A stretch of DNA of 64,000 bases, taken from an uncultured Eubacteriales bacterium (lineage in GTDB: Bacteria; Bacillota; Clostridia; Christensenellales; Aristaeellaceae). The stretch is taken from contig CACWLP010000017.1 in the NCBI GenBank assembly GCA_902761755.1, forward strand, positions 19,080-83,079, read 5' to 3'. The notes beneath the pieces were generated by a model. That model was not told the origin of the DNA, did not search any database, and saw nothing but the letters and a program-made list of their open reading frames with translations. The position numbers were made by a program, and so were the translations under genes. This document shows, in pieces, positions 17,583-26,002 of the stretch; positions within the stretch are counted from its first letter, which is position 1, and every line of letters begins with the position of its first letter.

Positions 17583-18419
17583 TCAGTCCCCCAGCCACTC
17601 CCCGTCGTACACGAATTCGGCCGGGCCGGTCTGATACACGTGATTGTCCTCGGCGCTCCAGTGCAGTTGCAGATTGCCGCCGGACAGCTTCATCTGCACG
17701 GTGCGGTCCGAATTCCCGGCCAGCACCGCCGCCACCAGCGCCGCGCAGGCCCCGGTGCCGCAGGCCAGCGTTTCGCCGGCGCCGCGTTCCCACACCCGCA
17801 TCTGCAGGATACCCCGGTCGATCACCCGGACGAACTCCACGTTGGTGCGCCGGGGGAACAGGGGATGATGCTCGATCATGGGGCCGATGGTGGGCAGATC
17901 CACCACCTCCGGGTCCCGCACGAAAAGAACGGCGTGGGGATTGCCCATGTTGACGCAGGTGATGAACCAGGTCTGCCCCATGATCTGCAGCCGGTGGCGC
18001 AGCACCATTTCCCCGGGCAGATCCACGGGGATCAGGCGCGGGTTCAATTCCGGCGTGCCCATGTCCACCTTCACCCGGCTGACCTTCCCGTCCTCCAGCT
18101 GCAAACTGATCTGCTTGAGGCCGCCCTTGGTGTCGATGGTCAGCTCGGTCTTGTCGGTCAGCCCCCGCTCGTACACGTATTTGCCCACGCAGCGGATGCC
18201 GTTGCCGCACATGCCGGCCTCGCTGCCGTCGGAATTGAAAATCCGCATGCCGAAATCGGCGGTGTCGCTGGGCTCGATGAGGATCAGGCCGTCGCTGCCG
18301 CAGCCGAAGTGGGGCTTGCTCATCACGATGGCCAGGCGTTCGGGATCGGATACCACCTCTTCAAAGCAATTCACATAGATGTAGTCGTTGCCGATGCCGT
18401 GCATTTTCGTGAATTTCAT
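17583..18419 (-). CDS. dapF: Diaminopimelate epimerase
   Basis: 278 residues; converts LL- to meso-diaminopimelate for lysine and peptidoglycan. The two catalytic cysteines are in GMCGNGIRC (about residue 73) and ACGTGACAAL (about residue 220). Start MKFTKMHGIGNDYIYVN is the usual N-terminus. Downstream of argS by 55 bases and likely co-transcribed. Confidence 0.97.
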   Translation of the reverse strand: MKFTKMHGIGNDYIYVNCFEEVVSDPERLAIVMSKPHFGCGSDGLILIEPSDTADFGMRIFNSDGSEAGMCGNGIRCVGKYVYERGLTDKTELTIDTKGGLKQISLQLEDGKVSRVKVDMGTPELNPRLIPVDLPGEMVLRHRLQIMGQTWFITCVNMGNPHAVLFVRDPEVVDLPTIGPMIEHHPLFPRRTNVEFVRVIDRGILQMRVWERGAGETLACGTGACAALVAAVLAGNSDRTVQMKLSGGNLQLHWSAEDNHVYQTGPAEFVYDGEWLGD

Positions 18420-18474
18420 GCCGCCGCCTCCTTCCGGATCTTATCATCTGTATATGTTGCGCGGAGCGATGAGG

Positions 18475-20184
18475 TTACATGCGCTCCGGCGCGGCCAGGC
18501 CGATCAGGTACAGCCCCGTCTTGATCACTTCCGCGCAGGCCCGCGTCAGCTGCACCCGGGCGGCGGCGGCCCCGGGGTCGTCGTCCAGGATGCGGTGCTC
18601 GTAATAGAATTTGTTGTAAGCCTTGGCGATTTCCGTGGTGGCCCGGGTGACCAGATACGGCTCGTTCCGCAAACAGGCCTCCGACACCGCCTCCGGGAAG
18701 CGGGAGAGCAGCCGCAGCAGCGCCTGGGCCTCGTCGTCCGTCAGGGCGGCGTAATCGGGGACGGGCAGGCCTTCCGGCGCCTTGCGCAGCACCGAACGGC
18801 ACCGGGCGTGGGTGTACTGCACGTAGGGGCCCGTTTCGCCGTCGAAGTTCAGCGCCCGGTCCCACCAGAAATCGATGTCCTTGATGCGGTTGTTCTGCAG
18901 CGTGGCGTACACCACCGCGCCCACGCCCACCTGCCGGGCCGCTTCTTCCTTGTTTTCCAGCCCGGGGGATTTTTCCTTGATGATCTCCAGCGCCTTTTCC
19001 TGGGCCCGGGTGAGCAGTTCGTCCAGCAGCACCACGTGCCCCGTGCGGGTGGCCATGGCCTGGCCCTCGTAGGAGACCATGCCGAAGGCCACGTGGCTGC
19101 ACTGAGCGGCCCAGTCATAGCCCATCAGCTCAAGCACCTTGAACAGCTGGCGGAAATGCAGATCCTGCTGGTAGGCCACGACGTACAGGCTGCGGTCGAA
19201 ATGATAGGTTTCCTTGCGGTAGATGGCGGCGGCCACGTCCCGGGTGTGGTACAGGGTGGCGCCGTCGGATTTGAGGATCAGGCAGGGGGGCATGCCCCAG
19301 GGCTCCAGGTCCACGATCTTCGCTCCGTCCGAATCCTTGAGCAGCCCCTTTTCTTCCAGCTCGCGGATCACCGCGCCCGTCCGCTTCGCCATCACGCTTT
19401 CGCCGTCGTAGCTGTCGAAGTGCACGTCCAGCACGTCGTACACCTTCATGGCGTCCCGGAGCGTCACGTCCTTGAACCACTGGAAGATTTCCATAGCTTC
19501 CGGATCGCCGTCCTCGATCTTCTTGAACCAGGCGCGGCCCTCGTCCTCCAGGGCGGGGTTTTCCTTGGCCTCTTCGTTGAAGCGGACGTAGAGCCGGGTC
19601 ATTTCGTCCACGCCGCCCTTTTCCACCGTTTCCTTATCGCCCCATTTTTTATAGGCGCAGAGCATCTTGCCGAACTGGGTGCCCCAGTCCCCCAGATAAT
19701 TGATGGAAACGGTCTTCCACCCCAGGAAATCGTAGATCCGCCGGAGGGAATTGCCGATAACGGTGGTGCTCAGGTGGCCCAGGTGGAAACGCTTGGCGAT
19801 GTTGATGGAGGAATACTCCACGCACACGGTCTTGCCCCGGCCCTCGTCGCTGCCGCCCCATTTTTCCGGGGCGGCCAGGACGGCGGAAAGCAGATCCCGG
19901 GCAAAGTTTTCCCGGTTAAAGAAGAAATTCAGGTATCCGCCCGCGCATTCCACCCGGGCAACGGCGCCGTCCGTCAGGGCTTCGGCCAGCTTCCGGGCGA
20001 TCACGGGCGGGCCCAGGCGCAGGGCGCGGCTGAGCTTGAAGCAGGGAAAGGCATAATCCCCCATGGCGCTGTCCGGGGGCACCTCCAGCAGGGGATACAG
20101 GTCCTCCGGCAGCCCTTCCGCTTCCGGGAACGCCTTCTTCAGCATTTCCCCGGCCAGATCCGCAATGCGCCGTTTCATGTCCAT
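18475..20184 (-). CDS. argS: Arginyl-tRNA synthetase
   Basis: 569 residues from the ATG at 20184 (GGGAGG 12 bases upstream); ATGs at 20193 and 20178 and an upstream frame to 20253 are alternatives. Class I signature RFHLGHLSTTVIGN (HIGH-type), GDWGTQFGKM, and MATRTGHVVLLDEL in place of KMSKS, as usual in ArgS. The C-terminal DALR anticodon-binding domain ends at LIGLAAPERM. Confidence 0.96.
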   Translation of the reverse strand: MDMKRRIADLAGEMLKKAFPEAEGLPEDLYPLLEVPPDSAMGDYAFPCFKLSRALRLGPPVIARKLAEALTDGAVARVECAGGYLNFFFNRENFARDLLSAVLAAPEKWGGSDEGRGKTVCVEYSSINIAKRFHLGHLSTTVIGNSLRRIYDFLGWKTVSINYLGDWGTQFGKMLCAYKKWGDKETVEKGGVDEMTRLYVRFNEEAKENPALEDEGRAWFKKIEDGDPEAMEIFQWFKDVTLRDAMKVYDVLDVHFDSYDGESVMAKRTGAVIRELEEKGLLKDSDGAKIVDLEPWGMPPCLILKSDGATLYHTRDVAAAIYRKETYHFDRSLYVVAYQQDLHFRQLFKVLELMGYDWAAQCSHVAFGMVSYEGQAMATRTGHVVLLDELLTRAQEKALEIIKEKSPGLENKEEAARQVGVGAVVYATLQNNRIKDIDFWWDRALNFDGETGPYVQYTHARCRSVLRKAPEGLPVPDYAALTDDEAQALLRLLSRFPEAVSEACLRNEPYLVTRATTEIAKAYNKFYYEHRILDDDPGAAAARVQLTRACAEVIKTGLYLIGLAAPERM

Positions 20185-20229
20185 ACGTTCCATTTCCTCC
20201 CGGAATCCAAAATCAATACAGCTTATCTT

Positions 20230-20258
20230 ATCATATCTTGCCCCGTTTCGCAACGCAA
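20230..20258 (-). promoter_or_regulatory. Probable argS promoter
   Basis: Minus strand TTGCGT (20258-20253), 17-base spacer, TATGAT (20235-20230). Confidence 0.65.
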
Positions 20259-20425
20259 AAGCCCAGGGAATACCGAAAAAATGCGGGATCCGGGGGCATC
20301 CGCGGGGTTTTGCCGCGCAAAAGGGAATCCGGGCGGCCGATCCGGGCGGAAAACGCCCGCCGCAGGGCCGCGCCTGGCAGGGATTTCCATAAGGCGGCGG
20401 ACGCCCGGAAACGAGAAAAAAACAG

Positions 20426-20455
20426 TTGCGGACCGGCCGGGGATTATGCTATACT
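20426..20455 (+). promoter_or_regulatory. Promoter of the IscU-like/GGGtGRT operon
   Basis: TTGCGG (20426-20431), 18-base spacer, TATACT (20450-20455). Confidence 0.7.
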
Positions 20456-20507
20456 GAATTGGTTATAGGATTTCCCAAATCACCTGAACAGGAGGTACCG
20501 AGTCAAT

Positions 20508-21209
20508 ATGCAATACACGAAGGAAGTTGAAGACATGGTCTGTGTTGCGAAGGGCCCGAATCACGGCCCCGCGCCCATTCCTGAAGAAGGAAAATGGATC
20601 CAGGCCAAGGAGATCAAGGACATCTCCGGCTACACCCACGGCATCGGCTGGTGCGCGCCTCAGCAGGGCGCCTGCAAACTGAGCCTGAACGTGAAGAACG
20701 GCGTCATCGAAGAAGCCCTGGTGGAGACCATCGGCTGCTCCGGCATGACCCACTCCGCCGCCATGGCCAGCGAGATCCTGCCCGGCAAGACCATCCTGGA
20801 AGCCCTGAACACCGACCTGGTGTGCGACGCCATCAACACCGCCATGCGCGAACTGTTCCTGCAGATCGTGTACGGCCGCACCCAGAGCGCCTTCTCCGAC
20901 GACGGCCTGCGCGTGGGCGCCGGATTGGAAGACCTGGGCAAGGGCCTGCGCTCCATGGTGGGCACCATGTACGGCACGAAAGCGAAGGGCACCCGTTATC
21001 TGGAAATGACCGAGGGCTACGTGGTCAAGATGGCCCTGGACAAGGACGACCAGGTCTGCGGCTATCAGTTCCTGAGCCTGGGCAAGATGATGGACGCCAT
21101 CAAGAAGGGCATGGCCCCCAACGAAGCGTACGAAAAGAACCTGGGTACTTACGGCCGGTTCAAGGCTGAAGACGGCGCGGTCAAGTGGATCGATCCGCGC
21201 AAAGAATAA
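20508..21209 (+). CDS. IscU/NifU-like iron-sulfur scaffold family protein, partner of GGGtGRT
   Basis: 233 residues. WCAPQQGACKLSLNVKNG and IGCSGMTHSAAMASEILPG resemble the Fe-S scaffold fold, with Cys residues in the usual places; the rest (VGAGLEDLGKGLRSMVGTMY) is specific to the family found next to GGGtGRT proteins. The function of the pair is not established. GGAGGTACCGAGTCAAT precedes the ATG. Six bases separate its TAA from the GTG/AGG start region of the next gene. Confidence 0.8.
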   Translation: MQYTKEVEDMVCVAKGPNHGPAPIPEEGKWIQAKEIKDISGYTHGIGWCAPQQGACKLSLNVKNGVIEEALVETIGCSGMTHSAAMASEILPGKTILEALNTDLVCDAINTAMRELFLQIVYGRTQSAFSDDGLRVGAGLEDLGKGLRSMVGTMYGTKAKGTRYLEMTEGYVVKMALDKDDQVCGYQFLSLGKMMDAIKKGMAPNEAYEKNLGTYGRFKAEDGAVKWIDPRKE

Positions 21210-21224
21210 TGGGAGGTGCGACAG

Positions 21225-22170
21225 ATGGCCCTGTTTGAAAATTACGAAGGCCGCATGCCCCAGCTGCAGCCTGTTCTGGACAAGTACGGATTCAAGAATT
21301 TCGACGAAGTCAAGGCGTTCACCAACGGCAAGGGCGTGGACGCGTACAGCATCGTGGAAAGCACCCAGCCCATCTGCTTTGAAAACGTGAAGTGGGCCTA
21401 CGAGCTGGGCGCCGCCATCGCCATGAAGGAAGGCGCGAAGAACGCCGCCGAGGCCGCCAAGTGGATCGGCGTGGGCCTGCAGGCTTTCTGCATCCCCGGC
21501 TCCGTGGCGGATCAGCGCCAGGTGGGCATCGGCCACGGCAACCTGGGCGCCATGCTGCTGGACGAGGAAACCGAATGCTTCGCGTTCCTGGCCGGCCACG
21601 AATCCTTCGCCGCCGCCGAGGGCGCCATCAAGATCGCCCTGAACGCCAACAAGGTGCGCACGAAGCCCCTGCGGGTCATCCTCAACGGCCTGGGCAAGGA
21701 CGCCGCCATGATCATCAGCCGCATCAACGGCTTCACCTACGTGCAGACCAAGTACGATTACCTCTCCGCCGACGTGAAGGAAGACCACGCCCTGACCGTG
21801 GTGAGCAAGACCGCTTACTCCGACGGCCCCCGGGCGAAGGTGAACTGCTACGGCGCGGACGACGTGCGCGAGGGCGTGGCCATCATGTGGCACGAGGGCG
21901 CGGACGTGTCCATCACCGGCAACTCCACCAACCCCACCCGCTTCCAGCATCCCGTGGCGGGCACCTATAAGAAGGAACGCTGGGAAGCCGGCAAGAAGTA
22001 CTTCTCCGTGGCTTCCGGCGGCGGCACCGGCCGCACCCTGCATCCCGACAACATGGCCGCCGGCCCCGCCTCCCGTGGAAATGATGGGCTTCCTGGGCGC
22101 GGGCAACAACCCCATGGTGGGCATGACCGTGGCGGTCGCCGTGGCCGTACAGCAGGCGATGAGCAAGTAA
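21225..22170 (+). pseudogene. GGGtGRT family protein, frameshifted near its C-terminus
   Basis: ATG at 21225 (MALFENYEGRMPQLQPVL), eight bases after GGGAGG. About 280 residues read normally to the name-giving motif SVASGGGTGRTLHPDNMAAG. At about 22070 the frame breaks. The expected C-terminus VEMMGFLGAGNNPMVGMTVA continues in another frame and ends at TAA 22168-22170, before the terminator. The residues expected between are missing, so a deletion with net frame change fits better than a single base error. As read, the frame runs on into the downstream genes. Confidence 0.85.
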
Positions 22171-22191
22171 TTTCCCAACGATATAAGGCTC

Positions 22192-22219
22192 CCGAGGGCG
22201 ACTTCGGGAGCCTTCTTTT
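22192..22219 (+). terminator. Terminator of the GGGtGRT gene
   Basis: AAGGCTCCCGA, loop, TCGGGAGCCTT, then CTTTT. Because of the upstream frameshift this hairpin is now inside an uninterrupted reading frame. Confidence 0.85.
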
Positions 22220-22229
22220 GAGATGGAAA

Positions 22230-23150
22230 ATGATCACAGCCGTTGATTCAGCCAACATCCGCGAGGCCGCCGCCGTCCATTCCGCGTCCTGGCAGGCCTC
22301 GCACCGCGCCTTCTGCGCCCCCGATTTCGTCGCGCGGCATACCCCCGAGCGCCAGATGGAGTACCTGCAAGAGAAAATGGCGGGTGGAAGCCGGTTGTTC
22401 ATGCTGCTCGCGGATGGGCCGGTCGGCCTTGTTTCCGTGACCGGCAGCCTGATCGAGGACCTTTACGTGCTTCCCGATAGGCAGAACCGGGGCTTTGGGA
22501 CCCGCCTGCTGCAATTTGCCATCGCGCAATGCCCGGGCGTGCCCACGCTGTGGATATTGGAAAACAACGCGGGCGCGGAAAGGCTGTACCGGCGGATGGG
22601 CTTTCGGGAGACGGGCAGGAGGAACGCCATTACGGACACGCTGAGCGAAATCGAATTTGCGTTACGGAAGGAGACGAAACCCATGGATCACGCGCAGGAA
22701 GCCAGGCGGCTGTTCATGGAAGGCTACAACTGCGCCCAGGCGGTGTTCTGCGCCTTCTGCGACGAAACCGGGCTGGAGATCGATACCGCGGCCCGCATGG
22801 CCTCCTCCTTCGGGGGCGGCATGGGCCGGCTCCGGGAGGTGTGCGGCACCATGAGCGGCGCGCTCCTGGCCCTGGGGATGCTGCGGGGATACAGCGAGCC
22901 CGGGGATCCCGGGAAAAAGGCGGCGCACTACCGCCTGGTGCAGGAATACGCCCGGCGCTTCCGGGAGGAAAACGGGGCCATCGTGTGCCGGGAGCTGCTC
23001 AAAAACGTGCCGGTGACCCCCGGCCCCCTTCCCGAGCCCCGGACGCCGGAATTTTACGCCCGCCGCCCCTGCCTGAAGCTGGCGGAGCGGGCCGCGGCCA
23101 TCCTGGACGAACTGCTTGGCGAAACGAAAAGCAAGGAGGAAGAAACATGA
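22230..23150 (+). CDS. GNAT acetyltransferase joined in frame to a C_GCAxxG_C_C family protein
   Basis: From ATG 22230 the frame is open for 306 residues. Residues 1-150 are a GNAT acetyltransferase (LYVLPDRQNRGFGTRLLQFA is the acetyl-CoA loop; LYRRMGFRETGRR near the end). From residue 152 (ATG 22683, with its own AAGGAGACGAAACCC ribosome site) comes a C_GCAxxG_C_C protein, a Cys-rich family of probable redox role: EGYNCAQAVFCAFCDETG, SFGGGMGRLREVCGTMSGAL. No stop separates them. Either a true fusion or two genes whose separating stop was lost. The last bases overlap the next ATG. Confidence 0.75.
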   Translation: MITAVDSANIREAAAVHSASWQASHRAFCAPDFVARHTPERQMEYLQEKMAGGSRLFMLLADGPVGLVSVTGSLIEDLYVLPDRQNRGFGTRLLQFAIAQCPGVPTLWILENNAGAERLYRRMGFRETGRRNAITDTLSEIEFALRKETKPMDHAQEARRLFMEGYNCAQAVFCAFCDETGLEIDTAARMASSFGGGMGRLREVCGTMSGALLALGMLRGYSEPGDPGKKAAHYRLVQEYARRFREENGAIVCRELLKNVPVTPGPLPEPRTPEFYARRPCLKLAERAAAILDELLGETKSKEEET

Positions 23151-23434
23151 TCCGCCATATCGTGATGTTCAAGATCAAGGATGAATTCAAGGACGAGATC
23201 CCCCAGCTGGTGAAAAACTTCTACGGCATGAAGGGGAAGATCGAAGGCATGCTGGACCTGGAGGCCGGGCAGGATTTCCTGCACAGCGACCGGAGCTGGG
23301 ACCTGGCGCTCATCACCGTGTTCGACACCCGGGCGGCCTTCGACGCCTACCAGAACCATCCGGTGCATCTGCCGGTGAAAAAGCGGATGCACGAGGTGCG
23401 CACCGCGTCGGCAGCCTGCGATTTTGAATTCTGA
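23147..23434 (+). CDS. Dabb (stress-responsive alpha/beta barrel) domain protein
   Basis: 95 residues. MIRHIVMFKIKDEF and the ending LPVKKRMHEVRTASAACDFEF span the whole single Dabb domain, a ferredoxin-like dimeric barrel. Members include lyases and cyclases but many have no known reaction. ATGA overlaps the upstream stop, so translation is coupled. Confidence 0.88.
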   Translation: MIRHIVMFKIKDEFKDEIPQLVKNFYGMKGKIEGMLDLEAGQDFLHSDRSWDLALITVFDTRAAFDAYQNHPVHLPVKKRMHEVRTASAACDFEF

Positions 23435-23445
23435 CCAAAACGAAA

Positions 23446-23483
23446 AGCGCCCGTCCTGTTCATCGCAGGACGGGCGTTTTTTT
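23446..23483 (+). terminator. Intrinsic terminator after the Dabb gene
   Basis: CGCCCGTCCTG (23448-23458), loop, CAGGACGGGCG (23466-23476), then TTTTTTT. It lies between convergent genes and AAAA on the other side could let it serve both. Confidence 0.93.
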
Positions 23484-23499
23484 GAGAAATTTCGATGGA

Positions 23500-23913
23500 T
23501 CAGTATTGACCCCAGGACGGCCGGGAGGCGTTCTGCTGCGGCGGCGGGGTCTGCTGGGAAGGCTGCTGCGAAGGCGACTGCTGCACGGGCTGCTGCGGGG
23601 TCTCCGCCTCCTGAACGGGGGCGGCCTTGGGCGCCGTCGGGCCAGCGGAGCGCAGCGCGGCGTACTGCCGGATGGCCAGGTCGGTGCGGATGTCGCTGTT
23701 TTCCACCACGTGGCCGATGGAGTAGATGGTCAGGGAAAGGATCCACGCCAGCAGCGGCGCCAGGGCCATGATGGCTGCGCCTATCAGCGCGCGCTGGAAA
23801 TCGGGATTGTTATACAGCAGCGTGAAGGCGCCGACGGCCTCCATGGCCGCGAAGCTGACCCAGCGAAGGACCTTGGCGATGGTTTTGATTTTATGCCCCA
23901 AATTGCGATACAT
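23500..23913 (-). CDS. Small membrane protein with Gln/Pro-rich tail
   Basis: 137 residues from ATG 23913, ten bases after AAGGAG (a GTG at 23922 is the alternative). Two hydrophobic segments, near residues 15-35 (VSFAAMEAVGAFTLLY) and 42-65 (IGAAIMALAPLLAWILSLTI), then a disordered tail rich in Q, P and S (PQQPVQQSPSQQPSQQTPP). Not recognised. One base after the stop of the membrane protein upstream, so the two form a pair. Confidence 0.7.
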   Translation of the reverse strand: MYRNLGHKIKTIAKVLRWVSFAAMEAVGAFTLLYNNPDFQRALIGAAIMALAPLLAWILSLTIYSIGHVVENSDIRTDLAIRQYAALRSAGPTAPKAAPVQEAETPQQPVQQSPSQQPSQQTPPPQQNASRPSWGQY

Positions 23914-23914
23914 C

Positions 23915-24628
23915 TTACGCACGCTCCTTCCTGAGCTTTTCGCGGTAGTTTTCCAGCGCCGGGAACATGGGATTCTCCGCCTTCACCGGCTTGCGGCGGG
24001 CGCGTCCGGCGGGCAGCATGCCGGCGGCGACGGCAAAGAACGCCAGCGCCAGCGCAAGGATACTGAGCAGGCCCGCCGCCTCCTGCAGCACGATCTCGCC
24101 GAAGCTGTCCACCTTCAGATAGTCGATCAGGTTCCAGACGAACACGCCCAGGCTGCACAGCGTATACACGATGGCCAGCGCCAGGCCCACCGCGCCGCAG
24201 GCGCTGCCGTTATAGCGCGGCGCGATATGGGAGAACACGTAAAAGTTGACGGCGATGAGCGCGATGCACACCGATTCCACCAGAGAGATCAGGCCCTTGA
24301 TGCCCTCGCTGTTCCGGAAGGAAACGTACGGAAGGACCTGCCAGAAGGAGGATACCGCCAAGGCCAGCATCACAATGCCGAATATGGAGGAGAACACCAC
24401 GGAAGCGTACCGCCGCCCCTGGTAGGCAAAGCGCAGCGACAGCGCGACGCTGCCCAGCACGACGACGCCCCCCACCAGGTTCATCAGGATGCGCAGGACC
24501 GTATTGAACGTGAACCGGGCGCGGAAATAGCCCGTCTCACTGAACACCGCGCTGACCAGCAGAAGCGCCAGCGCGACGATCAGCAGGGCCAGGCAGACTT
24601 TCCACCTTTGCTTGAATGCAGCTTGCAC
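23915..24628 (-). CDS. Multi-pass membrane protein, unknown function
   Basis: 237 residues from a GTG at 24628 (GGGAGGG eight bases upstream). About six hydrophobic helices (VCLALLIVALALLLVSAVFS; ILMNLVGGVVVLGSVAL; SIFGIVMLALAVSSFW; and three more) and a basic C-terminal end (RKPVKAENPMFPALENYREK). No family recognised. Confidence 0.7.
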   Translation of the reverse strand: MQAAFKQRWKVCLALLIVALALLLVSAVFSETGYFRARFTFNTVLRILMNLVGGVVVLGSVALSLRFAYQGRRYASVVFSSIFGIVMLALAVSSFWQVLPYVSFRNSEGIKGLISLVESVCIALIAVNFYVFSHIAPRYNGSACGAVGLALAIVYTLCSLGVFVWNLIDYLKVDSFGEIVLQEAAGLLSILALALAFFAVAAGMLPAGRARRKPVKAENPMFPALENYREKLRKERA

Positions 24629-24718
24629 AAGGAATCCCTCCCGTCATATTTTGTCGCATTTGCAACTTTGCTTAGATTTTAAGGCTTTTTGGGCGGATTG
24701 TCAAGCCTTCGGGAACGC

Positions 24719-24747
24719 TTGCGCGAAGGCGCGGAACGTGCTATCAT
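24719..24747 (+). promoter_or_regulatory. glf promoter
   Basis: TTGCGC (24719-24724), 17-base spacer, TATCAT (24742-24747). Confidence 0.7.
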
Positions 24748-24787
24748 GGAAGCGCAGGTCAGATAAAAATGCAGAGGAGAGAAAGCG

Positions 24788-25900
24788 ATGCTGGATTATC
24801 TCGTCGTAGGCGCCGGGCTGTACGGCGCCGTGTTCGCGCAGCAGGCCGCCGAAAGGGGAAAAAAGGCGCTGGTGATCGAAAAGCGCCCGCACATCGGCGG
24901 GAACGTGTACACCGAGGACGTGGAGGGCATCCACGTGCACCGGTACGGGGCGCACATCTTCCACACCAACAGCGCCCCGGTGTGGGAATACGTGCAGCGC
25001 TTCGCCGCCTTCAACCGCTTCACCAATTCCCCGGTGGCCAATTACCGCGGGGAATTGTATTCCCTGCCCTTCAATATGTACACCTTCAACCGGATGTGGG
25101 GGGTGACCACGCCTGCGGAAGCGGCGGCAAAAATCGCGGAGCAGCGGAAGGAAATCACCCATGAACCCCGGAACCTGGAGGAGCAGGCCATCTCCCTGGT
25201 GGGCCGGGATATATACGAAAAGCTGATCAAGGGCTACACGGAAAAGCAGTGGGGCCGCAAATGCACGGATCTGCCCGCCTTCATCATCAAGCGCCTGCCC
25301 GTGCGGCTGACCTTCGACAACAATTACTTCAACGCCCTCTACCAGGGCATCCCGGTGGGCGGATACACGAAAATGGTTTCCCGGATGCTGGAAGGCACGG
25401 AGGTGCGCCTGGGGGTGGATTACATTATGGACAAGCCGCGCTGGGACGCCATGGCCCGGACGGTGATCTACACCGGGCCCATCGACGCCTATTTCGGCTA
25501 CCGGCTGGGGAATCTGGAATACCGCTCCGTGCGCTTTGAAACGGAGCTGCTGGATATTCCCAATTTCCAGGGCAACGCCGCCGTCAATTATACCGACGGC
25601 GAAACGCCCTTCACCCGCATCATCGAGCACAAATGGTTCGAATTCGGCAAGGACGAAAACGGGAACGACCTGCCAAAGACGGTGATCTCCCGGGAATACA
25701 GCTCGGAATGGCAGCCCGGGGACGAGCCCTATTACCCCGTGAACGACGAAAAGAACGGGAAGCTGTATCAGGCGTACCGGAAACTGGCCGACGGGGAAAG
25801 CAATGTGATCTTCGGCGGGCGGCTGGGGGAATACCGGTATTACGATATGGACCAGGTGATCCTCTCCGCGCTGGAAAAAGCAAAAGAAACGCTGGGCTGA
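24788..25900 (+). CDS. glf: UDP-galactopyranose mutase
   Basis: 370 residues. It turns UDP-galactopyranose into UDP-galactofuranose, the donor for cell-surface galactofuran, using reduced FAD. YLVVGAGLYGAVFAQQAA is the FAD loop; HRYGAHIFHTN and RYYDMDQVILSAL are family landmarks. AGAGGAGAGAAAGCG precedes the ATG. It is a single-gene unit with no other surface-polysaccharide gene beside it in this window. Confidence 0.96.
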   Translation: MLDYLVVGAGLYGAVFAQQAAERGKKALVIEKRPHIGGNVYTEDVEGIHVHRYGAHIFHTNSAPVWEYVQRFAAFNRFTNSPVANYRGELYSLPFNMYTFNRMWGVTTPAEAAAKIAEQRKEITHEPRNLEEQAISLVGRDIYEKLIKGYTEKQWGRKCTDLPAFIIKRLPVRLTFDNNYFNALYQGIPVGGYTKMVSRMLEGTEVRLGVDYIMDKPRWDAMARTVIYTGPIDAYFGYRLGNLEYRSVRFETELLDIPNFQGNAAVNYTDGETPFTRIIEHKWFEFGKDENGNDLPKTVISREYSSEWQPGDEPYYPVNDEKNGKLYQAYRKLADGESNVIFGGRLGEYRYYDMDQVILSALEKAKETLG

Positions 25901-25918
25901 TCCGGGCCCCGGCGTCTA

Positions 25919-25947
25919 TTGACTTTTTCGGAAAAACCTTCTATATT
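25919..25947 (+). promoter_or_regulatory. Promoter of the FGGY kinase
   Basis: TTGACT (25919-25924), 17-base spacer, TATATT (25942-25947). Confidence 0.8.
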
Positions 25948-26002
25948 TGAAGCAAATCATACCGACAGGAACAGCGACACATCATCAAGGGAGGAAAACA
26001 AT

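Larger units (their letters stand above)
20185..20507. other. Divergent promoter region between argS and the IscU-like gene
   Basis: No supported gene. It holds the argS promoter (20230-20258, minus) and the promoter of the next gene (20426-20455, plus), with a GC-rich stretch between in which I see nothing further. Confidence 0.7.
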
